A stretch of 64,000 nt of DNA from Rheinheimera pacifica (GTDB lineage: Bacteria; Pseudomonadota; Gammaproteobacteria; Enterobacterales; Alteromonadaceae): positions 328,530 to 392,529 of the forward strand of contig NZ_FNXF01000003.1 in the NCBI RefSeq assembly GCF_900108485.1, in the 5' to 3' direction. The notes under the pieces were generated by a model. The model was not told the origin of the DNA and searched no databases. It saw nothing but the letters and a program-made list of their open reading frames with translations. Made by a program: the position numbers and the translations under genes. Below are positions 25,456-33,724 of the stretch, in pieces. Numbering within the stretch: the first letter of the stretch is position 1; each line of letters opens with the position of its first letter.

Positions 25456-26413
25456 TATCAGCTCCGTCGTCATCGTTTTTCTGAATAATCGGCCGGTTAC
25501 AGGTTTGCATCCACCAGTAAGATAGCCGTTTCAACAACACCAGCACCTGGCTATGATGCTTAATGTTGACGCTGTTTAGCTCTGCCGCTAAGGGTTTTAA
25601 TTTTTCCAGCCGTTGATTGAACAACAACCAAAACTGATGGCGGCGCTCTTTATGCTTAATGTTTTTCGTAATGTGAAACAGGTAATCGCAGGCTTCACAG
25701 GCTCTTTTACGTTCACTCTCAATCGCCACCGGCTTGCAGTTACCAACAAATACATTGTGAAAACAACTGATATTAAAAGCAAAGTTACGCAGGCGGCGGT
25801 CAATCTGGAAATAGCCGGTAGTGGCATGTTCGGGCCAGAACAAAAAATCCTTTTTATCTGCTTTCTTACCTGAAATGTCGGGCTCTTCAGTCTCAGCTTC
25901 AGGCTTAGGGTTTAACTCACGCACTATTGCCACACTGACTTTGCGGTTTTCATCCGGTACGGCGGTTTTAGCCGAAAAATCGCTGTTTAGCGCCCGATAA
26001 TGTGCAGCACTTTTAATCTGTTTTTCTGTCTGCAAATGATGTTGTATTTTGCGTATCAGCTGATCTGCGGTAATCGGCTTAGCCAGAAAATCATTAACGT
26101 CATAGCTGATACTTTGCTGTATTAACTCCAGATAAGCATTGCCTGAAAATATAATGATCGGAATATCATGCGCGGTGCTGGCAAAACCGCCTGATCTCAC
26201 CCGATATATTAGCTCCAGCCCGGTGGGGCCTTTCATTTCAATATCAGTAATTAACAAGTCAATGGCTTCATTTTCCAGCGTTTCGGCCGCAGTTTTACCA
26301 TCCAGTGCTTTAAAGGCATAACAGCCCGGCACTTTCTTGGCTACACCATAGAGAAAGTCGCACATAAGCACTACGTCGTCTACCACCAGTACGTTAAAGT
26401 TTTTCAGTAACAT
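25448..26413 (-). CDS. Response regulator with uncharacterised C-terminal domain
   Basis: A 321-residue protein. The N-terminal receiver (residues 3-125) has VVDDV, phosphoacceptor Asp in LLITDIEMKGPTG, IIFSGN and FLAKPI. A charged linker (about 160-195) follows, then a C-terminal region of about 130 residues (FWPEHATTGYFQIDRRL, with CEACDY and a basic helix NIKHKERRHQFW) that matches no output domain I recognise. First gene of the operon. ATG at 26411-26413 has AGGAA just upstream; a GTG 24 bases earlier is the alternative. Three Cys and several His in the C-terminal part could bind metal, but the spacing is not a known motif. Confidence 0.87.
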   Translation of the reverse strand: MLLKNFNVLVVDDVVLMCDFLYGVAKKVPGCYAFKALDGKTAAETLENEAIDLLITDIEMKGPTGLELIYRVRSGGFASTAHDIPIIIFSGNAYLELIQQSISYDVNDFLAKPITADQLIRKIQHHLQTEKQIKSAAHYRALNSDFSAKTAVPDENRKVSVAIVRELNPKPEAETEEPDISGKKADKKDFLFWPEHATTGYFQIDRRLRNFAFNISCFHNVFVGNCKPVAIESERKRACEACDYLFHITKNIKHKERRHQFWLLFNQRLEKLKPLAAELNSVNIKHHSQVLVLLKRLSYWWMQTCNRPIIQKNDDDGADNG

Positions 26414-26637
26414 AAGTTCCTGTGTACCCTCTGGCACAGTTTATTTGGCTGATAAAAGTTAGATTAGAATCATTAACTTGTTTGGTTTCAGTATAGGCCT
26501 GTAACAGCAGAATTTCTGCTTAAGCTGTAATCTGAAATATTTCACATCACAAGAAAACAGCATTTACATACAAATAATTTTTAACCCAATAACTTATGTA
26601 CCATAATTAGCGCACGTATATTGGCAGGGAGCAAGCA

Positions 26638-27765
26638 ATGAGTCACTGGATCCAGCAACTGCGCGAGAACGATAATGCAGCTTACCTGATTTATTTGCTG
26701 TTATTACTTATTTTTGCTGCCGACAGCCAAACTCAGCTTGGTTTTGCCCATGGTTTTTTATACGCGCCATTATTACTGTTGGCCAGCCTTACCGACAAAT
26801 TGCGCTTGCTGCACACCACATTTATTGCTGCTGTAGTACTTATCTGGCTCGGGGTATTAACCTCTCCTGCCGCGCCACAGGGGTTTTCGTTTATTTTCGT
26901 CCTGGCGAACCGGGCCGGTGCCTGTGTTTGCCTGTTACTGATTTACCTGCAAATGCGCGCCGCTATTTACCTTCACCTGCAGCAAAACCGGCAACGCGCC
27001 GATATGGAAATGCAAAAACAGCAACTTCAGCTGGCGAATAAGCTCACCAAATTCGCGCGCTGGACCCTTGATACCCATACCAGCATGGTAAGGCTGTCGG
27101 CAGAGGCAAAAGCCTTGCTGCCCAACGCCAGCAGAACCCGTTTTACCTTAAGCCAGTTCAGTAGTTTATTTCAGTCGCCTTATCAGGCGGTAATACAGCA
27201 GTTAATGAGCGACTATCTGGAGCAACAACAGCCTTTTGATATTGAATGCCCCTGCCTGTTAGACGGTAAAACGGAGCACTGGGTAAGAATTGTCGGTTAT
27301 GCCTCTGTAAACCCTGAAGCCACCATGCAAGGTATAGTGCAGGAGATCAACTCGGCGCATCAGGTAAAAATGCGGCTGGCGCAAGAGCAGCAACGCTTTA
27401 AACATTGGGCAGACAGTATGCCTATTTTTGTCTGGACCGCAGATAGCAGCGGGGCGGTAAATTTTGTCAGCCAGATGCTGCTGAACTACACCGGTTTAAC
27501 AGCTGAGCAGCTAACAGCAAACTGGCTGGATGTAGTGCACCCTGACGATCGGCAACATGTATCAGTACACTGGCTACACTGTGTACAAAGCGGCGATCCC
27601 TACAGCATTGAATTTCGCATACGCCGCCACGATGGCAGCTATATCTGGCATTTAACCAAAGCGGTAGCAGAATATGGCAGCGACGGCAACATCGAAAAAT
27701 GGCTCGGCTCGGCCATGGCAATATCAGTAGCCGCTAAAAAACCGGACACTGCTAAGCTGAATTAA
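26638..27765 (+). CDS. Membrane-anchored PAS-domain protein without output domain
   Basis: A 375-residue protein. Residues 1-110 hold about four transmembrane helices (AYLIYLLLLLIFAADSQ, LLHTTFIAAVVLIWLGVL), then a coiled coil (about 112-140) and two PAS folds; the second (about 255-365) is clear with IFVWTADSSGAVNFVSQMLL and a PAC segment EFRIRRHDGSYIWHLTKAV. It ends there with no kinase, GGDEF or other effector. The start has GGGAG seven bases upstream. It is divergent from the light/phosphorelay operon over a 224-base gap and may share its regulation. Its stop overlaps the convergent DUF218 gene by four bases. Confidence 0.85.
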   Translation: MSHWIQQLRENDNAAYLIYLLLLLIFAADSQTQLGFAHGFLYAPLLLLASLTDKLRLLHTTFIAAVVLIWLGVLTSPAAPQGFSFIFVLANRAGACVCLLLIYLQMRAAIYLHLQQNRQRADMEMQKQQLQLANKLTKFARWTLDTHTSMVRLSAEAKALLPNASRTRFTLSQFSSLFQSPYQAVIQQLMSDYLEQQQPFDIECPCLLDGKTEHWVRIVGYASVNPEATMQGIVQEINSAHQVKMRLAQEQQRFKHWADSMPIFVWTADSSGAVNFVSQMLLNYTGLTAEQLTANWLDVVHPDDRQHVSVHWLHCVQSGDPYSIEFRIRRHDGSYIWHLTKAVAEYGSDGNIEKWLGSAMAISVAAKKPDTAKLN

Positions 27766-28463
27766 TTAGCCGGTTCCGCCGGCTGATACCAATCGGTCCA
27801 ACTGCGGGTAACCACAAAAACAGCATAGCTGGCAAACTCTGCGGTTAACTTGCTGTAAAAATCAAAATTGGTCAGGTTTACAGTCAGCAGACAATTTAAA
27901 CCGCAGTTTACCTGGCGAAACGTCTGGCTGGAGGTAGCCACAACCTGGCTGTTAAAACCATGATGCCGGGTCAGTTGTTTTACCCGCCAGGCGTGAAAAT
28001 CACTGGTAACAATATAATCCGGTTTTAATTGTCTGGCCGCTAAGCTGTTAAATTCTTTATAGGTATTATCACCGCCATAAAAGCAGTCTACCGCAACATT
28101 ATTTGCCACACTGATCAGGTAATCGATATAGGGTTTGCAGTATTGGGTGGTCATCATCACGCTGCCACCATCCGGCAACAGTTGCGCCAGTTGCTGCAGG
28201 CGTGATTTAGCGCACGCCGGTAATGCCGTTTGGGAGCCGCCACAGCCCAGCACCACCACACTGCTGTTTGCTGCCATGCTGTAACTGCTGGTATGGCCGG
28301 CGTACCAGTGCCTTACCTGATTTGCCACAAAGCTGTTACCGGCCAGATAATAAAACGCCAGCAATAACCATAAGCCTTTTTTGCGGTACACAATACACGC
28401 CAGTAACAGACCAAACAGCATAAGGTTATGCGGAAACATAAAGGGTTCAAGAATATCTTTCAT
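27762..28463 (-). CDS. YdcF/ElyC-like (DUF218) family protein
   Basis: A 233-residue protein with two N-terminal hydrophobic segments (about residues 8-25 and 30-48) and a soluble domain starting SSVVVLGCGGS, which resembles the VVLGGG strand-loop of DUF218, and YIVTSDFHAWRVKQL, which matches the family's S-x-FH-x-RA motif. ATG at 28461-28463 follows AAGGAG. DUF218 proteins in E. coli (ElyC, SanA) affect envelope carbohydrate. It is the last gene of the minus arm of the polysaccharide locus and overlaps the polymerase gene by 17 bases. Five Cys in the soluble part are unusual for a periplasmic protein. Confidence 0.7.
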   Translation of the reverse strand: MKDILEPFMFPHNLMLFGLLLACIVYRKKGLWLLLAFYYLAGNSFVANQVRHWYAGHTSSYSMAANSSVVVLGCGGSQTALPACAKSRLQQLAQLLPDGGSVMMTTQYCKPYIDYLISVANNVAVDCFYGGDNTYKEFNSLAARQLKPDYIVTSDFHAWRVKQLTRHHGFNSQVVATSSQTFRQVNCGLNCLLTVNLTNFDFYSKLTAEFASYAVFVVTRSWTDWYQPAEPAN

Positions 28464-29727
28464 CTTTGCTCCTTGCCTGATGCTGATGTACCAGTAACGC
28501 ATTACATAAGGCCCAGGGCAGCCACAACATACCGGACGTTAAAATGTGGCCAGCCACTGACGATACCAGCAACAGCAGCAGGTTTAACAGCAACAGACTG
28601 CGCCCGGCACCACTGGCGCCTAACTGCCAGCTGTGGCGGAAAAATACGGCAAAGCACAGTACAAACGCCAGCAAGCCCGCGACACCGTGAAATACCAGCA
28701 AGTCAAACCAATCCAGCTCGGCAAAATATTTTTTCAGATATAGCGCTACCCCGCCCTGGCCCACACCCAGCATACGTTGCCAGTCGGTATAGTGCTCGGC
28801 GGTGGTTTGCCAGATACGCCCGGCGTAGTAATCACGTGATGACAGCAAAATACCGCTGATGCCGCGCTGCTGGTAAACAAAAGTCAGCTTGTCGTAAATA
28901 CCCAGCAGCTTTAACAGGCTTTCGCCGTTAAACAGCACAGCCAGCAGCACCAGCACCATTGCCAGCAGCAACCAGTACACTAACTTGCGTTGGCGTTGCC
29001 AAAAGCTAAGCGGTTGCATCAGTAACGGAATAAGCAGCACCAGCAGCAGCACACCAAATAAGCCGGTTTTAGTCAGCAGTAGCACAGCAATAACCAAAGC
29101 GGTAGCGCTGATACCCCAGTACGCCAGTTTATGTTGCGTCCAGCATAGCACCAGCAAAGCACAACTTAGCACCAGCAGTACGGCCGACAATTCGTTGGTG
29201 GAATAAAAAAAGCCTTTAATGCCTAAGAACGATTGCGCTACGCCGTCAAGCGGCTGATAGGCGGTAAAACCAAACCCGGCTAAACCGGCCACAGCATTTA
29301 GCAGCAACACCAAAGCACTGATGATCAGCGTGTGTTTAAATACTAATTGCGCGGTTGCAGGTAAGCGTTGCTGCAAAGACACTAAATAGGCAAAAGCCAG
29401 CAGCGGGCTTAAGGCTTTAATGGCCAGTTGGATGTCGGCCAGCCACCAGCGCTGCGCTAAAACCGGCCACTGTAGTGCGGGCCCCAACAGCATTAAAAGC
29501 AATAGCAGCAGCAGGCCCAGCACAACCTTAGGTTGTTGCACCAGCAAAGCTAACGTCATTAGCAGCAGTAATAACAGCTTGTAAAACACCGACAAGCCAT
29601 AGCTGATGCCATGTAGCTGCAGCAAAGCGCCGTTTAGGCAATCTACCAGCAAAAACAGCGGGATAAGCCAGCCCAGCAGTTTATCGCTGCGCTGCTGCAA
29701 CGGTGAAGTTAGCGTAGCAAACGACAT
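28447..29727 (-). CDS. Wzy-type polysaccharide polymerase / O-antigen ligase family
   Basis: A 426-residue protein with about eleven hydrophobic segments and one larger hydrophilic loop near residues 285-345 (YDKLTFVYQQRGISGILLSSRDYYAGRIW), the layout of Wzy polymerases and WaaL-like ligases. The RxxxW-type residues of the loop and its place between glycosyltransferase genes suggest a polymerase of repeat units delivered by the flippase encoded in the other arm. Its ATG overlaps the stop of the GT2 gene (TAATG). Sequence conservation in this family is low, so polymerase versus ligase is not decided. Confidence 0.8.
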   Translation of the reverse strand: MSFATLTSPLQQRSDKLLGWLIPLFLLVDCLNGALLQLHGISYGLSVFYKLLLLLLMTLALLVQQPKVVLGLLLLLLLMLLGPALQWPVLAQRWWLADIQLAIKALSPLLAFAYLVSLQQRLPATAQLVFKHTLIISALVLLLNAVAGLAGFGFTAYQPLDGVAQSFLGIKGFFYSTNELSAVLLVLSCALLVLCWTQHKLAYWGISATALVIAVLLLTKTGLFGVLLLVLLIPLLMQPLSFWQRQRKLVYWLLLAMVLVLLAVLFNGESLLKLLGIYDKLTFVYQQRGISGILLSSRDYYAGRIWQTTAEHYTDWQRMLGVGQGGVALYLKKYFAELDWFDLLVFHGVAGLLAFVLCFAVFFRHSWQLGASGAGRSLLLLNLLLLLVSSVAGHILTSGMLWLPWALCNALLVHQHQARSKDERYS

Positions 29728-30629
29728 TATTTTTTAAATAGTCCGGCCAGGCCTTTACTGAATACTTTAATACGCCATCGGCTGAGCGCACCCAGCTTGT
29801 GTTTAAGGTAATAGCGCCATTTCAGCTTTACCAGGCCATAACGACAGCTGCTGATAAGCCCGAGCAGGGTTAACGGAATTTGTTCCATGCTCTGGCGGTA
29901 AAACATCTGGTTTTGCAGGTTGCGCTCGCTCATGTGCACGCGGTGCTTGGCAACAAACTGTTTATGCGCATCCAACCGTTTGGGTGAATTGGTAATACGG
30001 CCCAGTTCATGGCCCACATTTACCTTATAGCTGGCATCGGCAATGCGTAGTGCCGGGCCATAAGCCTGTACCACCCGCACCCACATATCATAATCCTGAA
30101 ACGCAGCCAGGCCGATATCAAACCCACCCAGTTCCAGCATACGCTCGCGCCGCACCAGCGCCTGATTAGATAAGGTATGCAAATCCAGCAGCTCGGGTAA
30201 CGCCACCACACTGCGGCTGGCAAACAGCTTTTTCTGCACTGTGCCGTAATCCCAGATATAGCCAGAGCAGACACAGCTGTATTTGTCGTCATAAGCGTTA
30301 TACAGGCTGCTTAAACGGTGTGGTAAAAACTCATCGTCATCGTCAATACCGGTAACAAAATCGCCCTTCGCTTCAGATATTGCCCGGTTACGGGCCGCGC
30401 AGGCGCCCTGGCCTTTACTTTGGCGAAAAAACCTTACCCGTTCATCATTAATGTATTTGTTAGTCAATACATGCCAGGTGTCGTCAGTTGAAGCATCGTC
30501 TACCACCAGCAACTCTATGTTGCTGTAGTCCTGTGCCAGCACCGACTCAATTGCACGAATAGCCATGCTCACCCGGTTAAAGGTGGGCATATAAACACTG
30601 ATTAGTGGTAACTGCTGTTGTTTTTCCAT
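29727..30629 (-). CDS. Glycosyltransferase family 2
   Basis: A 300-residue cytosolic GT-A enzyme. It opens ISVYMPTFNRVSMAIRAIESVLAQDY, has nucleotide-binding VVDDASTDDT and metal-binding GIDDDDEFLPHRL, and a further conserved region ALVRRERMLELGGFD. A basic C-terminal tail may touch the membrane. ATG at 30627-30629 follows GGAG; the longer ORF overlaps the upstream gene by 32 bases and is rejected. It would add one sugar to the undecaprenyl-linked repeat unit; the donor cannot be predicted. Confidence 0.9.
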   Translation of the reverse strand: MEKQQQLPLISVYMPTFNRVSMAIRAIESVLAQDYSNIELLVVDDASTDDTWHVLTNKYINDERVRFFRQSKGQGACAARNRAISEAKGDFVTGIDDDDEFLPHRLSSLYNAYDDKYSCVCSGYIWDYGTVQKKLFASRSVVALPELLDLHTLSNQALVRRERMLELGGFDIGLAAFQDYDMWVRVVQAYGPALRIADASYKVNVGHELGRITNSPKRLDAHKQFVAKHRVHMSERNLQNQMFYRQSMEQIPLTLLGLISSCRYGLVKLKWRYYLKHKLGALSRWRIKVFSKGLAGLFKK

Positions 30630-30648
30630 CTTAACTCCATCCCGGACG

Positions 30649-31398
30649 TTAAATTTTACCTGTCCAATACCACCAGACATACCGCAGCAGCCCTAACTGG
30701 CGGCCAATACGGCTAGGCTGCGACAACAAACGGTAAGCCCATTCTAAATTCAGCTTACACCAAAGTTCCGGTGCACGTTTCACATTACCGGTAAACACAT
30801 CATAAGTGCCGCCAACGCCCATATAAAAACAGTCCGGGTGTTGCGCCCGGATACGCTGGATCAGCAGTTCCTGCTTGGGCGAGCCCATCGCAATACTGAC
30901 AATACGGGCACCACTTTGCTTTATTTGCTCAATAAGTACAGCTTCATCTTTAAAATAACCGTCTACTGCTCCCACCAGATTAACCTGCTGCGCGCGCAGT
31001 TTATCAGCCGTTTGCTGGTTTACCTCTGGTTTGGCGCCAACAATAAACACTGGCACTTTATACTGTGCTGCACGCAGCATCAGGTTTTGCCACAGCTCGC
31101 AGCCAGGAATACGCTGCACGTCTTTTTTCAGCCGCTTACGCATCACTTTTACTACACCAATGCCGTCAGCATAGCGGATATCTGCACCGCTAATCACCGC
31201 TTCAATTTGCGGGTTGCGCATAGCTGTCAGCACTTTTTCCGGGTTAATGGCAATAGCTGAACCGGCATACACACTGCCGTCTTCGCGCACTATAAACTCA
31301 AGTAACTGCTGCATATCAGCAAACGAGGACACCTGTACCGGCCCTATCTTTACCTGGGGGATCTGTTGGCCCAACACTGCTGCACTGGCTTCAGTCAT
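30649..31398 (-). CDS. WecG/TagA/CpsF family glycosyltransferase
   Basis: A 249-residue GT26 enzyme. Family motifs: YADGIGVVKVMRKRL (substrate site), PVFIVGAKPEVNQQTADKL, MGSPKQELLIQR and MGVGGTYDVFTGNVKRAPELW. The C-terminal basic amphipathic region (LNLEWAYRLLSQPSRIGRQL) is the usual membrane-targeting part. These enzymes add an N-acetylmannosamine-type sugar as second residue to undecaprenyl-PP-GlcNAc, which fits the WecA-like gene in the opposite arm. It overlaps the GT4 gene by four bases. Confidence 0.92.
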   Translation of the reverse strand: MTEASAAVLGQQIPQVKIGPVQVSSFADMQQLLEFIVREDGSVYAGSAIAINPEKVLTAMRNPQIEAVISGADIRYADGIGVVKVMRKRLKKDVQRIPGCELWQNLMLRAAQYKVPVFIVGAKPEVNQQTADKLRAQQVNLVGAVDGYFKDEAVLIEQIKQSGARIVSIAMGSPKQELLIQRIRAQHPDCFYMGVGGTYDVFTGNVKRAPELWCKLNLEWAYRLLSQPSRIGRQLGLLRYVWWYWTGKI

Positions 31399-32450
31399 AA
31401 TAAGATTTCCTGATAAAGCTGTTGTAATTCATTTACCACCTGGCCCAGCAAATACTGCTCAGCAGTGGCGCGGGCCTGTTGCTGCATACGCTGATATTCT
31501 GCCGGGCTTTGCTGCCACATGCGCTCAATAGCATGGGTAAACGCCACCACAAGCTGTTGCTCTGTTTCTTGCTGGCTGATAAGAATACCATTGCTGAGCG
31601 CTTTTATCTGCTCGCTGGCACCATCTGTTTGGGTGGCGATTACCGGCGTATAACATGCCATGGCTTCTGCCATCACTAAACCAAAGGCTTCATGACGTGA
31701 CAAACTGACAAAACAGCGGGCCTGGCTGTATAACTGTTTTAGTGCCAGGCTGTCTTTTGCCCCCACCACCAGCACATTAGGAAACTGCCTTGCCGCCGAT
31801 TGCAGCTTATCCAGCCAGGGGCCGGAGCCGGCTATAACCACTTTTTTGTCACTGATGGCGGGCAGCAATGCCAGCAGGCGATCCATACCTTTGTTCTGAT
31901 CCAGGCTGCCCACATACAATATATCTATGGTTTTTTGCTGCCAGCTTAATGGCTCAACCTGGCGAAATAACTCACTGATGCCCGCCGGCAATACTACGGC
32001 ACGCTTAGTTGGCAGCGTAAAATGCTGTGCCAGTGCCTTGCTGGCAAAAATCCATTGATCCACCTTACGCGCGCACCAGCGGTAAGCTTTACCAGGCGGC
32101 TGATACTTATAAATATCACTGCCATGGCAGGTCACTACAATTTTCACTTTGCGGTTTCGCACCGCTTTATACAATAACGCCAGCCAGATAGTGGGATAAA
32201 AGAAATGCACATGCACTATATCAAAGCGGCGGCGGGTAAGAATAAAGCGCCAGATAAAATCCAGCAGAAAAACGGGATATTTCAATAATTTGTTCAGCAA
32301 AGAGTCACTGTGCCAGCGCATATAATGATAAGCAGGATGAAACGCAGCCAGTGCCCACACCTGATTATGCACAAATTTACCCTGAAACGGTGACGACGGC
32401 TTAGGCCCCATGTTACTGATAATTAAAATGTTGCTGTTAGCTGCTTGCAC
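31395..32450 (-). CDS. Glycosyltransferase family 4
   Basis: A 351-residue GT-B enzyme. The N-terminal half has FDIVHVHFFYPTIWLALLYKA and VVTCHGSDIY; the C-terminal half has DILYVGSLDQNKGMDRLLALL, VIAGSGPW and the EX7E motif region ARCFVSLSRHEAFGLVMAEAMAC. It starts at GTG (32448-32450), needed to include the first strand NILIISNMGP; the ribosome binding site is weak. It is the first gene of the minus arm and divergent from the WecA-like gene over 173 bases. Donor sugar unknown. Confidence 0.9.
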   Translation of the reverse strand: MQAANSNILIISNMGPKPSSPFQGKFVHNQVWALAAFHPAYHYMRWHSDSLLNKLLKYPVFLLDFIWRFILTRRRFDIVHVHFFYPTIWLALLYKAVRNRKVKIVVTCHGSDIYKYQPPGKAYRWCARKVDQWIFASKALAQHFTLPTKRAVVLPAGISELFRQVEPLSWQQKTIDILYVGSLDQNKGMDRLLALLPAISDKKVVIAGSGPWLDKLQSAARQFPNVLVVGAKDSLALKQLYSQARCFVSLSRHEAFGLVMAEAMACYTPVIATQTDGASEQIKALSNGILISQQETEQQLVVAFTHAIERMWQQSPAEYQRMQQQARATAEQYLLGQVVNELQQLYQEILL

Positions 32451-32623
32451 GCTTAAATTTCATCCTGACAGTCACACTGGCTGTGTACAATACTTGTTGT
32501 CTGGCCAGAAAACACTTAGTTTATAAGACATTGCTGGCCACGCCGAAAACGGCATAGTAATAACGGATTTTAGCTGACGCCTGGCTGAATAACTATAACC
32601 CTGAGCGCAAACCGGAAAGTTAA

Positions 32624-33700
32624 ATGCCTGAACATATTAGCCTTTATCTCGCTGCCTTTATCACATCCTGTGTGGCTATTGCCTTTTTATATCCTTTGTC
32701 TGTCCGCTTTGGTCTGGTCGATATTCCGCGCGGCCGTAAACAACATCAGGGTGCCGTACCACTGATTGGCGGCATTGCCACTTACTGTGGTTTAAGCCTG
32801 GCACTACTGTTATTTGCCGACAGCAGCATAGAGCCCATTTATTACCTGCTGTGCAGTGGCACCATAGTGTTATTGGGGGTATTTGATGATTACCTCGATT
32901 TAAGCGTAAAGCTGCGCCTGGCTATCCAGACCCTGGTGGGGCTTGCCATGACATACAGCCTGAATTTGCATCTGGGTAGCTTAGGCGACTTGTTTGGCTT
33001 AGGTGTGGTAGACCTTGGTGTGCTGGGTATTCCGGTTACGCTGATTGCGGTAATCGCTGCCATTAATGCATTTAATATGACCGACGGCATCGACGGCCTG
33101 GCGGGTATGCTTAGCATGGTTAGTTTTGTCACTATCGCTATTTTTATGTCTTTATGGGGCCAACAACTGCATGCGTCTATGGCGCTGGTGGTGGTGCTGG
33201 CGATGCTGCCTTACCTGGCATGTAACCTTAATCTGGTGCCCGGGCGGCGCATTTTTATGGGCGATGCCGGCAGTATGTTAATTGGCCTGAGCGTAATTTG
33301 GCTGTTAATTATTGGTACCCAAAGTGAAAGCGCCAGCTTTCGCCCTGTGACGGCATTGTGGATCATTGCCATACCGCTGATGGACATGATTGCCATTATG
33401 GTGCGGCGTATCCGTAAAGGGCAGTCGCCGTTTCAGGCCGACCGCGAACACCTGCACCATATCTCGCTGCGGTTAGGCTTAAGCTCGCGCGAGTCACTGG
33501 CGTTAATTACCTCTTTAGCCTGTATTTTTGCCTGTATTGGTATTATCGGCGAATACCTGCTGGTACCGGATCTCGTTATGCTGTTGTTATTTTTAGCCGT
33601 GTTTGGTGCTTATTTGTATAGCCTGCAAAATATTTGGCGTATTATCTCGCACTTTCGCCAGAAACGGCTGCAAAGCCGACAGCCCAGGATAGTGAAGTAG
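32624..33700 (+). CDS. WecA-like undecaprenyl-phosphate GlcNAc-1-phosphate transferase
   Basis: A 358-residue membrane enzyme of the MraY/WecA family with about eleven transmembrane helices. Diagnostic loops: VPLIGGIATY, the DDxxD site FDDYLDL, NAFNMTDGIDGLAG, RRIFMGDAGSMLIG and the WecA-type loop REHLHHISLRLG. It transfers a sugar-1-phosphate, probably GlcNAc-1-P, to undecaprenyl phosphate and so starts the repeat unit. First gene of the plus arm (with flippase and pyruvyl transferase). A 24-base gap separates it from the flippase gene. Confidence 0.93.
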   Translation: MPEHISLYLAAFITSCVAIAFLYPLSVRFGLVDIPRGRKQHQGAVPLIGGIATYCGLSLALLLFADSSIEPIYYLLCSGTIVLLGVFDDYLDLSVKLRLAIQTLVGLAMTYSLNLHLGSLGDLFGLGVVDLGVLGIPVTLIAVIAAINAFNMTDGIDGLAGMLSMVSFVTIAIFMSLWGQQLHASMALVVVLAMLPYLACNLNLVPGRRIFMGDAGSMLIGLSVIWLLIIGTQSESASFRPVTALWIIAIPLMDMIAIMVRRIRKGQSPFQADREHLHHISLRLGLSSRESLALITSLACIFACIGIIGEYLLVPDLVMLLLFLAVFGAYLYSLQNIWRIISHFRQKRLQSRQPRIVK

Positions 33701-33724
33701 CCAGGTAATTAAGGACTGCAAGTA

